Shown here in pieces: positions 17,098-25,257 of a stretch of DNA of 64,000 nt. The DNA is taken from the NCBI GenBank assembly GCA_934183155.1, contig CAKPSB010000001.1, positions 62,001 to 126,000 of the forward strand. The letters run 5' to 3'. Every line of letters begins with the position of its first letter. The first letter of the stretch is position 1. A model generated the notes under the pieces. It had not been told where the DNA came from and searched no databases. It saw only the letters and a list, made by a program, of their open reading frames with translations. Origin of the DNA: an uncultured Bacilli bacterium. Its GTDB lineage: Bacteria; Bacillota_I; Bacilli_A; RF39; UBA660. The position numbers were made by a program, and so were the translations under genes.

Positions 17098-17130
17098 AAA
17101 AGCAAGATACGCTAAACAATAGAAAAAGTC

Positions 17131-17207
17131 AACGACTATCTAAAGTAAACGTAAAAATGATGGAATTATATCAACTTACTAAAGTTAAGAACAAGTTTCA
17201 TCATAAT
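17131..17207 (+). pseudogene. Stub of a WXG100 gene (3' end only)
   Basis: Bases 17159-17207 align without gaps to 25202-25250, the last 49 nt of the intact WXG100 gene including its TCATAAT end; 37 of 49 bases match by hand count. The stretch from 17131 also resembles the segment just before. In the same frame there is a stop at 17186, so it is not coding. It lies between a T7SS cassette promoter copy and a hydrolase gene, where the intact cassette has two WXG100 genes. Read as the scar of a deletion that removed both. Confidence 0.6.
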
Positions 17208-17262
17208 AAAAAAACACAAATTATAAAATCTTATCATTAGAGATTATGGAGGGGTAAAATAT

Positions 17263-18381
17263 ATGATGATAGATGAAGGAAAAAGAACTGGTTCTAATGA
17301 TAAAATGTTTTTCTCTGCAGATGGCACTTTAACAGCAAAATCAGAAATAGACGACAGTAAAAATCTACTTTTTAATTGCAACGGTAAAGTAATTTCATGT
17401 TCAGAAAAAATAAATAACTTAGTAAATGTTATGGGTAATGGAACAACAATAACAGCAACCTTTATTGATGAAATAAATAAGTTAAATACTATCTCAAATA
17501 GCCTGCAAGCCAAAGTTGACGAATTTAACAAGCTTAATGGTATTTTGACAAGTGGCGAAATTGACTTTGACCAGTATATAGCCGACGGTGGTTCGATATA
17601 TGCTTCTGCTAAAGATGCAGTAAGTGGAAAAAGCGGTTTGTCAATTGGCGCTTCCTTTCTAGCAAACCCACTAGATGTATATGATACAAAAGAAAAAAAA
17701 TACCTTCATTTAACAAAAGCTCAGTTAAATGATGCTGAATATATGGCCAAACTAGCTAGTCAATCACAATACGCTTTGCTGTTTGGTAACAGTTATGAAA
17801 CAGCCTCTGGCTTTGTCCCACTAAATAAAGTATTTAAGGTAACGTCATCAAATCAGACTCAGCAAAACACTTCAGACAAAATGCACCAGCCTTCAAAAAA
17901 TGAGTTTGTTAATTACTATCAATATAATTATGCTGATTCCCCATATTATTTAGATACAACAATTAAAACAGCTGGTTGTGGCACAACTTCCATGGCAATG
18001 GTTCTTACTTATTTAAAAGGGAAAAGAATTGATCCAATTGAAACAACTGCATATAGTGTAGAGCACTCTACTTGGACAAATGGAGCCGGAACCAATTGGG
18101 ATTACTTTTCAAAAATTGCCGCCGATTATGGCATTAATTGCACAGAAAGTGGTGTTAGCTCACAAAACATAGTCGACTCGTTGAAAAGTGGAAAAACAAT
18201 TATTATGTCAATGTACCCAGGAACCTTTACTAGCAGTGGGCATTTTATTGTATTAACCGGAATCAATGATGATGGTTCTATATCAGTTGCCGACCCAAAT
18301 AGTGAGGAAAGATCTAAAAATACATATGATATTAGTACCTTCGTAAACGAAGGACATGAGATGTGGAGTTTTGATAAATGA
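17263..18381 (+). CDS. Putative T7SS-exported modular hydrolase 1 (C39-like C-terminal domain)
   Basis: A 372-residue protein in three parts. Residues 10-95 are helical (a heptad-like TATFIDEINKL...AKVDEFNKL stretch) and resemble a WXG/LXG-type hairpin. Residues about 101-192 form the domain shared with the proteins at 4100 and 25339. Residues about 205-372 are a C39-like papain-fold peptidase: Cys in AGCGTTSMAM near 239, His in SSGHFIVL near 327 and Asp in VADPNSEE. There is no classical signal peptide, which fits export by the T7SS. GGAGGGG at 17248 precedes two adjacent ATGs (17263 or 17266). The first 190 residues are nearly identical to those of the protein at 25339, while the catalytic ends are unrelated. 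The next gene overlaps its stop by ATGA and may be its partner. Confidence 0.75.
   Translation: MMIDEGKRTGSNDKMFFSADGTLTAKSEIDDSKNLLFNCNGKVISCSEKINNLVNVMGNGTTITATFIDEINKLNTISNSLQAKVDEFNKLNGILTSGEIDFDQYIADGGSIYASAKDAVSGKSGLSIGASFLANPLDVYDTKEKKYLHLTKAQLNDAEYMAKLASQSQYALLFGNSYETASGFVPLNKVFKVTSSNQTQQNTSDKMHQPSKNEFVNYYQYNYADSPYYLDTTIKTAGCGTTSMAMVLTYLKGKRIDPIETTAYSVEHSTWTNGAGTNWDYFSKIAADYGINCTESGVSSQNIVDSLKSGKTIIMSMYPGTFTSSGHFIVLTGINDDGSISVADPNSEERSKNTYDISTFVNEGHEMWSFDK
17293..17842 (+). repeat. Effector N-terminal repeat, copy 1
   Basis: 550 bp of near-identical, ungapped direct repeat with 25366-25915 (constant offset 8073). It encodes the helical part and shared domain of both effectors. Similarity drops abruptly just after the NKVFKV end of the shared domain. 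Confidence 0.85.
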
Positions 18382-18908
18382 TTTCAATAAATGATAATAT
18401 AAAAAAGGCAATTAAGATTGCCGAAAAAGCAAACGAGGAAAAAATATTCATTCCTTTAATAGATGGTTTTACAATAAAAACAAGATTAGAAAATGGTTTT
18501 TTAGCAGCAAATGCTGAAAATTTTACTGAGCAGTTTGTTACCAGCAGTCTCAAAGGGACTTTCGATGAGTTAATAGAAAATGATGTAAAGTCAGCAATTA
18601 ACTATAGTAAAAATCATGGCATAACCGTAGATGAAAAAAATATTAAATACTATGGTGAATATAATTACTCTTTTAAATTCAAACTATATTTTAAAGATAT
18701 TGTAATTGATGATAAAAGTTTTATTAGAAATCTAGATGCTTACTTTATAAATGAAAAGGATAATACATTTAATATTATTTCAATTTCAACTTGTCCTTTA
18801 GATTTGAAAAGCAGTATTCTTTTAGAAAATATCAGCGACATCAAAAATGACAAATTTGCTAAATATTTACTTGAAAGCATGGAAATTATTATAAAAAACA
18901 TAAAATAA
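18378..18908 (+). CDS. Small soluble protein coupled to the C39 effector (candidate immunity protein or chaperone)
   Basis: A 176-residue acidic, soluble protein without signal peptide or membrane segment, in no family I recognise. Its ATG overlaps the effector's TGA (ATGA, 18378-18381), so the two are translationally coupled. No counterpart follows the second effector at 25339. A small cytoplasmic gene fused by overlap to one toxin-like exported enzyme is the classic position of an immunity protein or dedicated chaperone; which of these is inference. The C-terminal half has an alternating pattern suggesting a mixed alpha/beta fold (KYYGEYNYSFKFKLYF). Confidence 0.65.
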   Translation: MISINDNIKKAIKIAEKANEEKIFIPLIDGFTIKTRLENGFLAANAENFTEQFVTSSLKGTFDELIENDVKSAINYSKNHGITVDEKNIKYYGEYNYSFKFKLYFKDIVIDDKSFIRNLDAYFINEKDNTFNIISISTCPLDLKSSILLENISDIKNDKFAKYLLESMEIIIKNIK

Positions 18909-18939
18909 TTACATGACAATAAAAACATTTACGTTTAAT

Positions 18940-18962
18940 AAGAGAAAAAACTCTCTTTTTTT
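18940..18962 (+). terminator. Weak terminator-like hairpin
   Basis: AGAG (18941-18944), loop AAAAAA, CTCT (18951-18954), then a T-run of nine. The stem is short. It lies between the effector/partner pair and the EssC unit. Confidence 0.45.
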
Positions 18963-19081
18963 TATAAAAAAACATAGTATGTACATTTTTGCCACACTAT
19001 ATATTGTTTTACAACATTGTTATTGATTTTCAATGTAAAATATAGTAATATTAATATAGAAAATAATAGGGGGAGTGGGCT

Positions 19082-19105
19082 ATGGAAAAGATGATAAAAT
19101 GCTAG
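19082..19105 (+). other. Possible seven-codon leader ORF
   Basis: ATG at 19082 lies 7 nt after the strong GGGGGAG (19069-19075) and encodes MEKMIKC before a TAG. The essC ATG at 19099 lies inside it in another frame. It may couple or regulate essC translation, or be chance. Confidence 0.25.
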
Positions 19106-22100
19106 TATATTTAATCAGAAGTCAATCTGTCACATGCAAAAAATTACCTCTCAATATTCGTGGTAACAGCTGGATTAGTTATATTAATGATGAAGGAGAA
19201 ACTATTAATATAATTAATATAGAAGCAAAAGATAATAAATGGTTTGCTAAAAGTAATGATGAGGCACAAATATATGACGAAAATCATTATATGCCTGAAA
19301 TACCAATAGAATTTTATAAATTATATGAACTAAGAGTAAAAAAAGAAAATATGTATATAATGACTTTTCCATTATATGATACGTCTTTTGGAAAATACAA
19401 CATCAGCAAAAAATATTTTTCAATTGGAAAAACTAATTGCGACGTCATATATAATAACTCACTAATTAGTGATACCCACGCTAGAATATTTTTAAATGGT
19501 TCAGATTTAATGATTAACAGTTTTGACAAAAAATTTGGAACATATGTTAATGGCAAAAAAATAGATAGCGCAAAATTAAAATGTGGTGATTTAATATTCA
19601 TATTAGGTTTAAAATTAATTTATATGGGTGAGTTCTTCTTAATAAACAATCCAAACAACAAAGTAAATTTAAATGGACAAATATTCACCTTTATAGAAAA
19701 CTTAAATGAAAACAACAAAAATGCTAGTGATACCGTTCAAGAAGATATGTATGCTACCTTGTATGATGAAAATGATTACTTTGAAAAATCGCCAAGATTT
19801 ATAACAAAATTTGAAAAAAAACAAGTAATAATAGATCCTCCACCAGAAGCACAAGATAAAAATGACATGCCACTTTTATATACGATAGGACCAATGATGA
19901 CAATGGGAATGACATCTATGGTTATGCTTATTACCGGCGTCAGCAGTTTAGCAACCGGTGAAAAAACATTAATACAAGCATTGCCAACGATGATAATGAG
20001 CTTAGCCATGCTTCTAACTATGGTCTTTTGGCCAATACTATCAACTAAATATAAAAGAAAAATGGATAGAATTCATGAAGAAGAAAGACAAAGAAAATAC
20101 AAAAAATATTTAATGTCAAAAGCAATGGAAATACAATTTTTGATGGATCAAGAAAAAAACATCTTATTAGACAACAATATTTCCTTAGAAGAATGCCAAA
20201 ACATTATTTTAAATAGGAAAAGAAATCTATGGGAACGTGAAACATATCAAGAAGACTTCTTAACGATAAGACTTGGAATAGGTAATAAAAAACCAAACCT
20301 AGATATAAAATATCCAGAAGAGCATTTTACCTTAGAAGAAGATAATTTAAAACAACTTCTTAAAGAAACAGTACAAAGACAAAACACTGTAACTGGAGTT
20401 CCAATAAAATTATCACTCGCGGCAAAAAACATCTCAGCCATCATAGGAGAGAGAGAATTATCATATAGCTTTTTAGAAAGCCTATTACTACAAATAATGA
20501 CATTTCAAAGCTACCGCGATTTAAAAATTGTCTTTATAACTTCAAAAGAAAATCATCGATTTGAGTATTTAAAAAATTCATTACACCTATTTACTGACGA
20601 CATGACAATGCGCTTTTATGGTGATAATTCAGATGACATAAAGCAAATTTCAAATTATTTATCAAAAGTATTTAATGCCCGTATGTACTCTACAGACGAT
20701 AAAATAAGCACCATAGATTATCATAATTATAGTAGTTATTACTTAATAATTGCTGATGACTTTGAAGCCGCAAAAACAACATCTATTGTTAAAGAAATAT
20801 TATCTTCACCAATTAATTATGGCTTTAGTGTAATATTTAGAAGTACTAACTTATCAAAACTACCTAAAGAATGTTCAACATTTATTAACATTAGTGGCAT
20901 AGAAGGCAAAACATCAGGGGTATTTGAAAATGAACTAGTAGCCGATAAGCAGCAATTATTTGAAGCCGATTTAAACATAAAAAATAGAATAGATTTACCA
21001 AAATGTATTTCAGCAATTGCCAAAATACCATTAAGAATTCAATCAGGAGCAAATAAACTTCCCAAAGTATTAAGCTTTCTAGAAATGTATAACGTTGGTA
21101 AAGTAGAACAACTAAACTCATTATATAGATGGAAAGAAAATGATCCAACAATTAGTTTAAATGCCCCAGTTGGAGTTGATGAAAACGGTGAACTATTTAA
21201 ATTAAATCTGCACGAAAAAGTTCACGGACCACATGGACTTATCGCTGGTATGACAGGTAGTGGTAAAAGTGAATTTATCATAACCTATATTTTATCAATG
21301 GCAATTAACTATCATCCATACGAAGTATCATTTGTTCTAATTGATTATAAAGGTGGAGGGCTTGCAGGTGCCTTTGAAAACCGCGAATTAGGAATAAAAC
21401 TTCCTCATTTAGCAGGGACAATTACCAACTTAGATACTGTTGAAATGAATAGAGCACTTGCTTCAATTCAAAGTGAGCTTAGAAGAAGACAAAAATTATT
21501 TAATGAAGCTCGAGATAAATTAGGAGAAAGTACTATAGATATATATAAATATCAAAAATTCTTCCGTGAAGGGAAAGTTGAAACCCCAATTCCTCATCTG
21601 TTCATAATATCAGATGAATTTGCCGAATTAAAAATGCAACAGCCCGAATTCATGAAAGAATTAATATCTACAGCTCGTATTGGTCGTAGTTTGGGTGTCC
21701 ATTTAATATTAGCAACCCAAAAGCCATCAGGTATTGTAGACGATCAAATATGGAGTAACAGTAAATTCAGAGTATGTTTAAAAGTACAAGATAAAGCTGA
21801 TAGTAAAGATATGATTGGTAATGCCGACGCTGCCTCTTTGGTAGACGTTGGACGATTTTATCTTCAAGTAGGTTACAATGAATATTTTGGCTTAGGTCAA
21901 TCAGCCTGGACAGGAGCGCCATATTTTCCAGAAGAAAAAAGAAAAAAGAAAGTTGATACCTCCATCCAATTCATAAATAACATTGGTGAAGTAATAAAAA
22001 GTATAAATAATGATATTGTGACTATAAAACCACAAGGAGAAGAAATAAACAACATCATTAAATATTTGATTTCAATTTCAACAAATATTAAAGTTAATAA

Positions 22101-23694
22101 ATTATGGTTGAATCCAATACCAGCATTAATTTACGTTGATGATTTAGCAATCAAATATAATTACAAGAGTGAAAATAATATTATAAATCCAATTGTTGGT
22201 GAATTTGATGATCCAGATAATCAAAGTCAAGGCCTACTAACATTAAATTTATCAAAAGATGGAAACACAATTATTTATGGTGGAGCAGGTAGCGGAAAAG
22301 AAGATTTTCTAGCAACAACAATATATTCAATAATAAAATACCACTCACCACTAGAAACCAATATATATATACTTGATTTTGGTTCAGAAGTATTACATTG
22401 CTTTAAAGACGCACCCCAAGTGGGAGACGTTGTAAGCTCATCAGAAGAAGAAAAAGTAAGGAATTTATTTAAATTATTAAAATCAATTATTGATATGCGT
22501 ATTAGAATACTAGCAGAGTATAATGGAGATTTCAAATTATATAATAGTTCTAACGAAATACCATTACCAACAATTGTTGTTGTAATAAATAATTATGAAG
22601 CATTTTCAGAGTTATATGAAGATTGCAATCAATTCTTAACGATAATTTCACGTGATTGCTTCAAATATGGAATAATTATAATAATGAGTGCTTCAAATGG
22701 AAATTCAGTAAGATATAAGCTAAGCCAAAACTTTAAAAACCAAATTCCATTACAGTTAAACGATGAATATGATTATGTAACAATAATTGGCAAAACTAAT
22801 GGAATTGTTCCATCAAATATAGTAGGAAGAGGTCTAGTAAAACTTGATGCTATTTATGAATTCCAAACAGCGAGCATAAAACCAAAAGCAGAACAAATAG
22901 ATTATATTAAAGAATTTTGCCAAAATCTAAAAAGCGAATCTCTTTATGTTGCTTTAAAAATTCCAACATTGCCATCTTCTATAACTGTAGATAGCATAAA
23001 AAACAAAATTACCAAGAAAAATTTATTTGGTATAGGTATATATAAAGATGATTTAGAAATAGCAGTATATAATTTCAAAAAGAATTATGCCAGTATCATA
23101 TCATCATTTGATTTTGATTTGTTTGATGGCTTCATAGATGCCTTAATAGAAGAAATATCATCAAAATTAGATTTAACAGTTGTTGACACAAAAGAAATAG
23201 TCGAAAAAAGTGACAAATATACATATATCAATAACAACTTTGATAATTTTGTAAAACAGTTAAATGATCTGATAGATAAGCAAACAACAATATATAGAAA
23301 CAATAATTATGACACAAGCTCATTAGATGGAGAAAACGACAAAATATACATAATTTCAGGATTTGGAACCTTCTATAATAGATTAAGCCAAGATATGCAA
23401 AAAACTTTTGAAAATCTATTAGTTAAAGGCATTGAAACAGACAAAAACTATTTTATATTACTAGATACAGCAGATCAATTTAAAACATTCGAATATAGTG
23501 AATGGTATAAAAAAGCCGTAACTAAAAATAGTGGAATATGGATAGGTAGCGGAATAAACGAGCAGTCTATCATTAAAGTAATGCGTGTAGGAAACATTGC
23601 TAAAAAAGAAATACCAAATGGCTTTGGCTTTGTAGTTAAACAAGGAACAGCAAAATATACTAAGTTACTAGAAGGTGAAAAAGATGAACAATAA
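19099..23694 (+). CDS. essC: EssC/YukBA-like T7SS FtsK-SpoIIIE ATPase
   Basis: A 1531-residue protein with the full EssC layout. Two FHA-like domains lie at the N-terminus (about 1-90 and 95-195); the second has GKTNCDVIYN, SDTHARI and FGTYVNGKKI. Two membrane helices follow (about 262-312), then a linker ATPase-like region and three FtsK-type domains. The first of these has Walker A MTGSGKS near 720 and LFIISDEFAEL as Walker B. The second has GGAGSGKE near 1060, where the usual Thr/Ser after Lys is Glu. The third (from about 1307) has no Walker A. EssC is the motor of T7SS export of WXG100 proteins. The GTG at 19075 sits inside the RBS; the ATG at 19099 gives the usual N-terminal strand. EssA, EssB and EsaA were not found. 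Confidence 0.85.
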   Translation: MLVYLIRSQSVTCKKLPLNIRGNSWISYINDEGETINIINIEAKDNKWFAKSNDEAQIYDENHYMPEIPIEFYKLYELRVKKENMYIMTFPLYDTSFGKYNISKKYFSIGKTNCDVIYNNSLISDTHARIFLNGSDLMINSFDKKFGTYVNGKKIDSAKLKCGDLIFILGLKLIYMGEFFLINNPNNKVNLNGQIFTFIENLNENNKNASDTVQEDMYATLYDENDYFEKSPRFITKFEKKQVIIDPPPEAQDKNDMPLLYTIGPMMTMGMTSMVMLITGVSSLATGEKTLIQALPTMIMSLAMLLTMVFWPILSTKYKRKMDRIHEEERQRKYKKYLMSKAMEIQFLMDQEKNILLDNNISLEECQNIILNRKRNLWERETYQEDFLTIRLGIGNKKPNLDIKYPEEHFTLEEDNLKQLLKETVQRQNTVTGVPIKLSLAAKNISAIIGERELSYSFLESLLLQIMTFQSYRDLKIVFITSKENHRFEYLKNSLHLFTDDMTMRFYGDNSDDIKQISNYLSKVFNARMYSTDDKISTIDYHNYSSYYLIIADDFEAAKTTSIVKEILSSPINYGFSVIFRSTNLSKLPKECSTFINISGIEGKTSGVFENELVADKQQLFEADLNIKNRIDLPKCISAIAKIPLRIQSGANKLPKVLSFLEMYNVGKVEQLNSLYRWKENDPTISLNAPVGVDENGELFKLNLHEKVHGPHGLIAGMTGSGKSEFIITYILSMAINYHPYEVSFVLIDYKGGGLAGAFENRELGIKLPHLAGTITNLDTVEMNRALASIQSELRRRQKLFNEARDKLGESTIDIYKYQKFFREGKVETPIPHLFIISDEFAELKMQQPEFMKELISTARIGRSLGVHLILATQKPSGIVDDQIWSNSKFRVCLKVQDKADSKDMIGNADAASLVDVGRFYLQVGYNEYFGLGQSAWTGAPYFPEEKRKKKVDTSIQFINNIGEVIKSINNDIVTIKPQGEEINNIIKYLISISTNIKVNKLWLNPIPALIYVDDLAIKYNYKSENNIINPIVGEFDDPDNQSQGLLTLNLSKDGNTIIYGGAGSGKEDFLATTIYSIIKYHSPLETNIYILDFGSEVLHCFKDAPQVGDVVSSSEEEKVRNLFKLLKSIIDMRIRILAEYNGDFKLYNSSNEIPLPTIVVVINNYEAFSELYEDCNQFLTIISRDCFKYGIIIIMSASNGNSVRYKLSQNFKNQIPLQLNDEYDYVTIIGKTNGIVPSNIVGRGLVKLDAIYEFQTASIKPKAEQIDYIKEFCQNLKSESLYVALKIPTLPSSITVDSIKNKITKKNLFGIGIYKDDLEIAVYNFKKNYASIISSFDFDLFDGFIDALIEEISSKLDLTVVDTKEIVEKSDKYTYINNNFDNFVKQLNDLIDKQTTIYRNNNYDTSSLDGENDKIYIISGFGTFYNRLSQDMQKTFENLLVKGIETDKNYFILLDTADQFKTFEYSEWYKKAVTKNSGIWIGSGINEQSIIKVMRVGNIAKKEIPNGFGFVVKQGTAKYTKLLEGEKDEQ

Positions 23695-23932
23695 AGTTTT
23701 AGTAGAAGTAGATGTACCAGTATTAGAACAAAAGTATAATTGTTTTATTCCAATTGGGAAAAGTATTTTACAAGTATCAAAACTACTAGCAAAAGGAATA
23801 AAAGAACTTTCAGATGGTGCATATGAAAATTCATGCCCAATTTTATATAATGTACATGGTAAAAAAATACCAATTGATTCATTAGTAAAAGATTCAGAAA
23901 TAACAAACGGAACAAGAATAATAATAATATGA
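23684..23932 (+). CDS. esaB: YukD/EsaB-like ubiquitin-fold T7SS protein
   Basis: An 82-residue protein whose strand pattern fits the beta-grasp YukD/EsaB family (VLVEVDVP..., CPILYNVHGKKIP, ITNGTRIIII). YukD is a small cytoplasmic component found beside essC in Bacillota T7SS loci. The ATG at 23684 has GAAGGTG 6 nt upstream and overlaps the essC end by 11 nt; an in-frame GTG at 23675 is part of the RBS. Short length, adjacency and fold pattern agree. Confidence 0.75.
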   Translation: MNNKVLVEVDVPVLEQKYNCFIPIGKSILQVSKLLAKGIKELSDGAYENSCPILYNVHGKKIPIDSLVKDSEITNGTRIIII

Positions 23933-23941
23933 GGTGATAGT

Positions 23942-24244
23942 ATGTGGAATGGAACTGATAGATGGTTTGCCGGTGAAATGCAAGGGTATGTTAACGAAAT
24001 AACCAACGCTTTAGAAGCAATAGACAGTATAAGTACAAAATTAAAAACAGCAATGGACGGTGTAAAAGTAAAAGATGGATGGGATAAAGTTGCTGTTGTA
24101 AAAAAAGCTTATGACGATGTACAAACAGTGGCCGACGAAATAAAAACAAAAAAAGAAACAATTTTATCAATATGTAATCAAAACCTAAATATAGCAAGCC
24201 AAATTGACCTTAAGCATAAATTAGCGTTAAATAGCAAACTTTAG
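23942..24244 (+). CDS. WXG100-like helical hairpin protein (atypical)
   Basis: A 100-residue protein, helical throughout, with a turn around residues 38-48 (DGVKVKDGWDK). Length and location beside essC and yukD fit the WXG100 superfamily, but there is no clear W-x-G; DGW is the nearest feature. It lacks the C-terminal YxxxD export motif. RBS GAGGTGAT precedes the ATG at 23942. It could be a divergent substrate, a substrate partner or a small T7SS component. Confidence 0.5.
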   Translation: MWNGTDRWFAGEMQGYVNEITNALEAIDSISTKLKTAMDGVKVKDGWDKVAVVKKAYDDVQTVADEIKTKKETILSICNQNLNIASQIDLKHKLALNSKL

Positions 24245-24262
24245 GTTTATGAAAACATTATA

Positions 24263-24570
24263 ATGATAGTTGAAGGTAAAGAAAAAACTACTAGTGATAA
24301 AGTAATTTAATGTTCAGAAAAAAAATTTAGTAACCAAGTTTGTCGATAAAATAAATTAATTAAAGACTATTTCAAGTAACTCTCAAGCTAAAAATTGATG
24401 AATTTAATAAATTTTTGGCAAATGGTCAAATCGATTTTAACCAATATAAAGCAGATGACGGAGTAATATATGCCATATTAAAGATGGTTAATGGAAAAAG
24501 GTCTAACGGCAGGCAAATACTTGGAAATTTTGAAATGGTTAGACACTAAAAATAATATAAACCAGTGTTA
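24263..24570 (+). pseudogene. Decayed third copy of the T7SS hydrolase N-terminal region
   Basis: From the ATG at 24263 the DNA follows the start of the gene at 17263 (MIVEGKEKT against MIDEGKRTG). It then skips about 100 nt at a TAAA shared by both ends of the gap, and resumes at the region encoding VISCSEKINNLV. Later parts still read EFNKFLANGQIDFNQYKADDGVIYA, matching EFNKLNGILTSGEIDFDQYIADGGSIYA, and LDTKNNIN, matching YDTKEKKY. Frameshifts and stops break the frame throughout. It fills the 420-nt gap between the WXG100-like gene and the next promoter. Confidence 0.75.
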
Positions 24571-24606
24571 AAAATAAAATAGAACATTAAAAATACTAAC
24601 AAAATA

Positions 24607-24635
24607 AAGACAAATCATTAGAATTTTGTTATAAT
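24607..24635 (+). promoter_or_regulatory. T7SS cassette promoter, copy 2
   Basis: AAGACA (24607-24612), 17-nt spacer, TATAAT (24630-24635), with TGT before it and AAAGCAAGATA just after. Same arrangement and flanks as at 17069. It drives the WXG100 pair. Confidence 0.75.
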
Positions 24636-24665
24636 GAAAGCAAGATATGGTAAGGAGGTGAAATT

Positions 24666-24953
24666 ATGGCATCAGAAATGTATCAAGATGGAGAAGGACT
24701 AAAAGCAGATGCAGAAGAAATTAGAACTCAAGCTGCTAGCTATAAAGCTAAAATCGAAAGACTTTATGAAGAAGTAAATAACACTGTTAGTGCTTCTGAT
24801 GAAGGTAAAGCTTGGTTTGGACCTAAAGCAGGAGAATTCGCTCAAGCCGTAGAAAATTTACGTGGTGATTTTGAAAGCGTTGAAAAAGCACTTCAATCTG
24901 CTGCAGATGAATTAGAAAAACAAGCTAACGCTTGGAGTAACTTTGAAGGATAG
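24666..24953 (+). CDS. esxA: WXG100 protein (EsxA-like)
   Basis: A 95-residue, acidic, all-helical protein. The hairpin turn is AWFGPKAGEF near residues 49-58, containing the W-x-G motif, in the middle as expected. These proteins are secreted by the T7SS as dimers. GGAGGTG at 24654 gives strong translation. It is followed 11 nt later by a second family member, so a heterodimer is likely. It has no YxxxD tail, which is on the partner. Confidence 0.85.
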   Translation: MASEMYQDGEGLKADAEEIRTQAASYKAKIERLYEEVNNTVSASDEGKAWFGPKAGEFAQAVENLRGDFESVEKALQSAADELEKQANAWSNFEG

Positions 24954-24964
24954 GAGGAAATAAA

Positions 24965-25249
24965 ATGGCTAAATCAAAAATTAATTATGCCGCTGTAGAC
25001 ACAATGTCATCAAATATAACTAAGATAAAAGATGAAATTAGTAATATTTTTTCTAGTGAATTATGTGGAAAAGTTGTAAACAGCATCGCTGGTCACTATA
25101 ATGGTGACGCTGCTGAGTCATATAAAAATAGATTTAGAGAATTAGGTGAAAAAGCCAATGACTCTTTAAGTCAAGTTATTACAACAATGACTCAAAAAAT
25201 TGATGAAACTAAATCTGCTTACCAAAGCCAAGATCAAGCTTTGTCATAA
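24965..25249 (+). CDS. WXG100-family partner with YxxxD export motif
   Basis: A 94-residue helical hairpin protein. The turn is HYNGDAAESY near residues 44-53, with Tyr replacing the Trp of WXG. The C-terminus reads SAYQSQDQALS, giving the T7SS export motif YxxxD (Y86, D90). AGGAGG precedes the ATG. Downstream, two overlapping hairpins separate it from the effector gene. Its 3' end is the parent of the stub at 17131. Confidence 0.8.
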   Translation: MAKSKINYAAVDTMSSNITKIKDEISNIFSSELCGKVVNSIAGHYNGDAAESYKNRFRELGEKANDSLSQVITTMTQKIDETKSAYQSQDQALS

Positions 25250-25257
25250 TATGTTAT

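Noticed and set aside
17157..17240. 28-codon ORF upstream of effector 1
   Set aside because: It lies in a different frame from the WXG100 stub, has no RBS, and is explained by the pseudogene.
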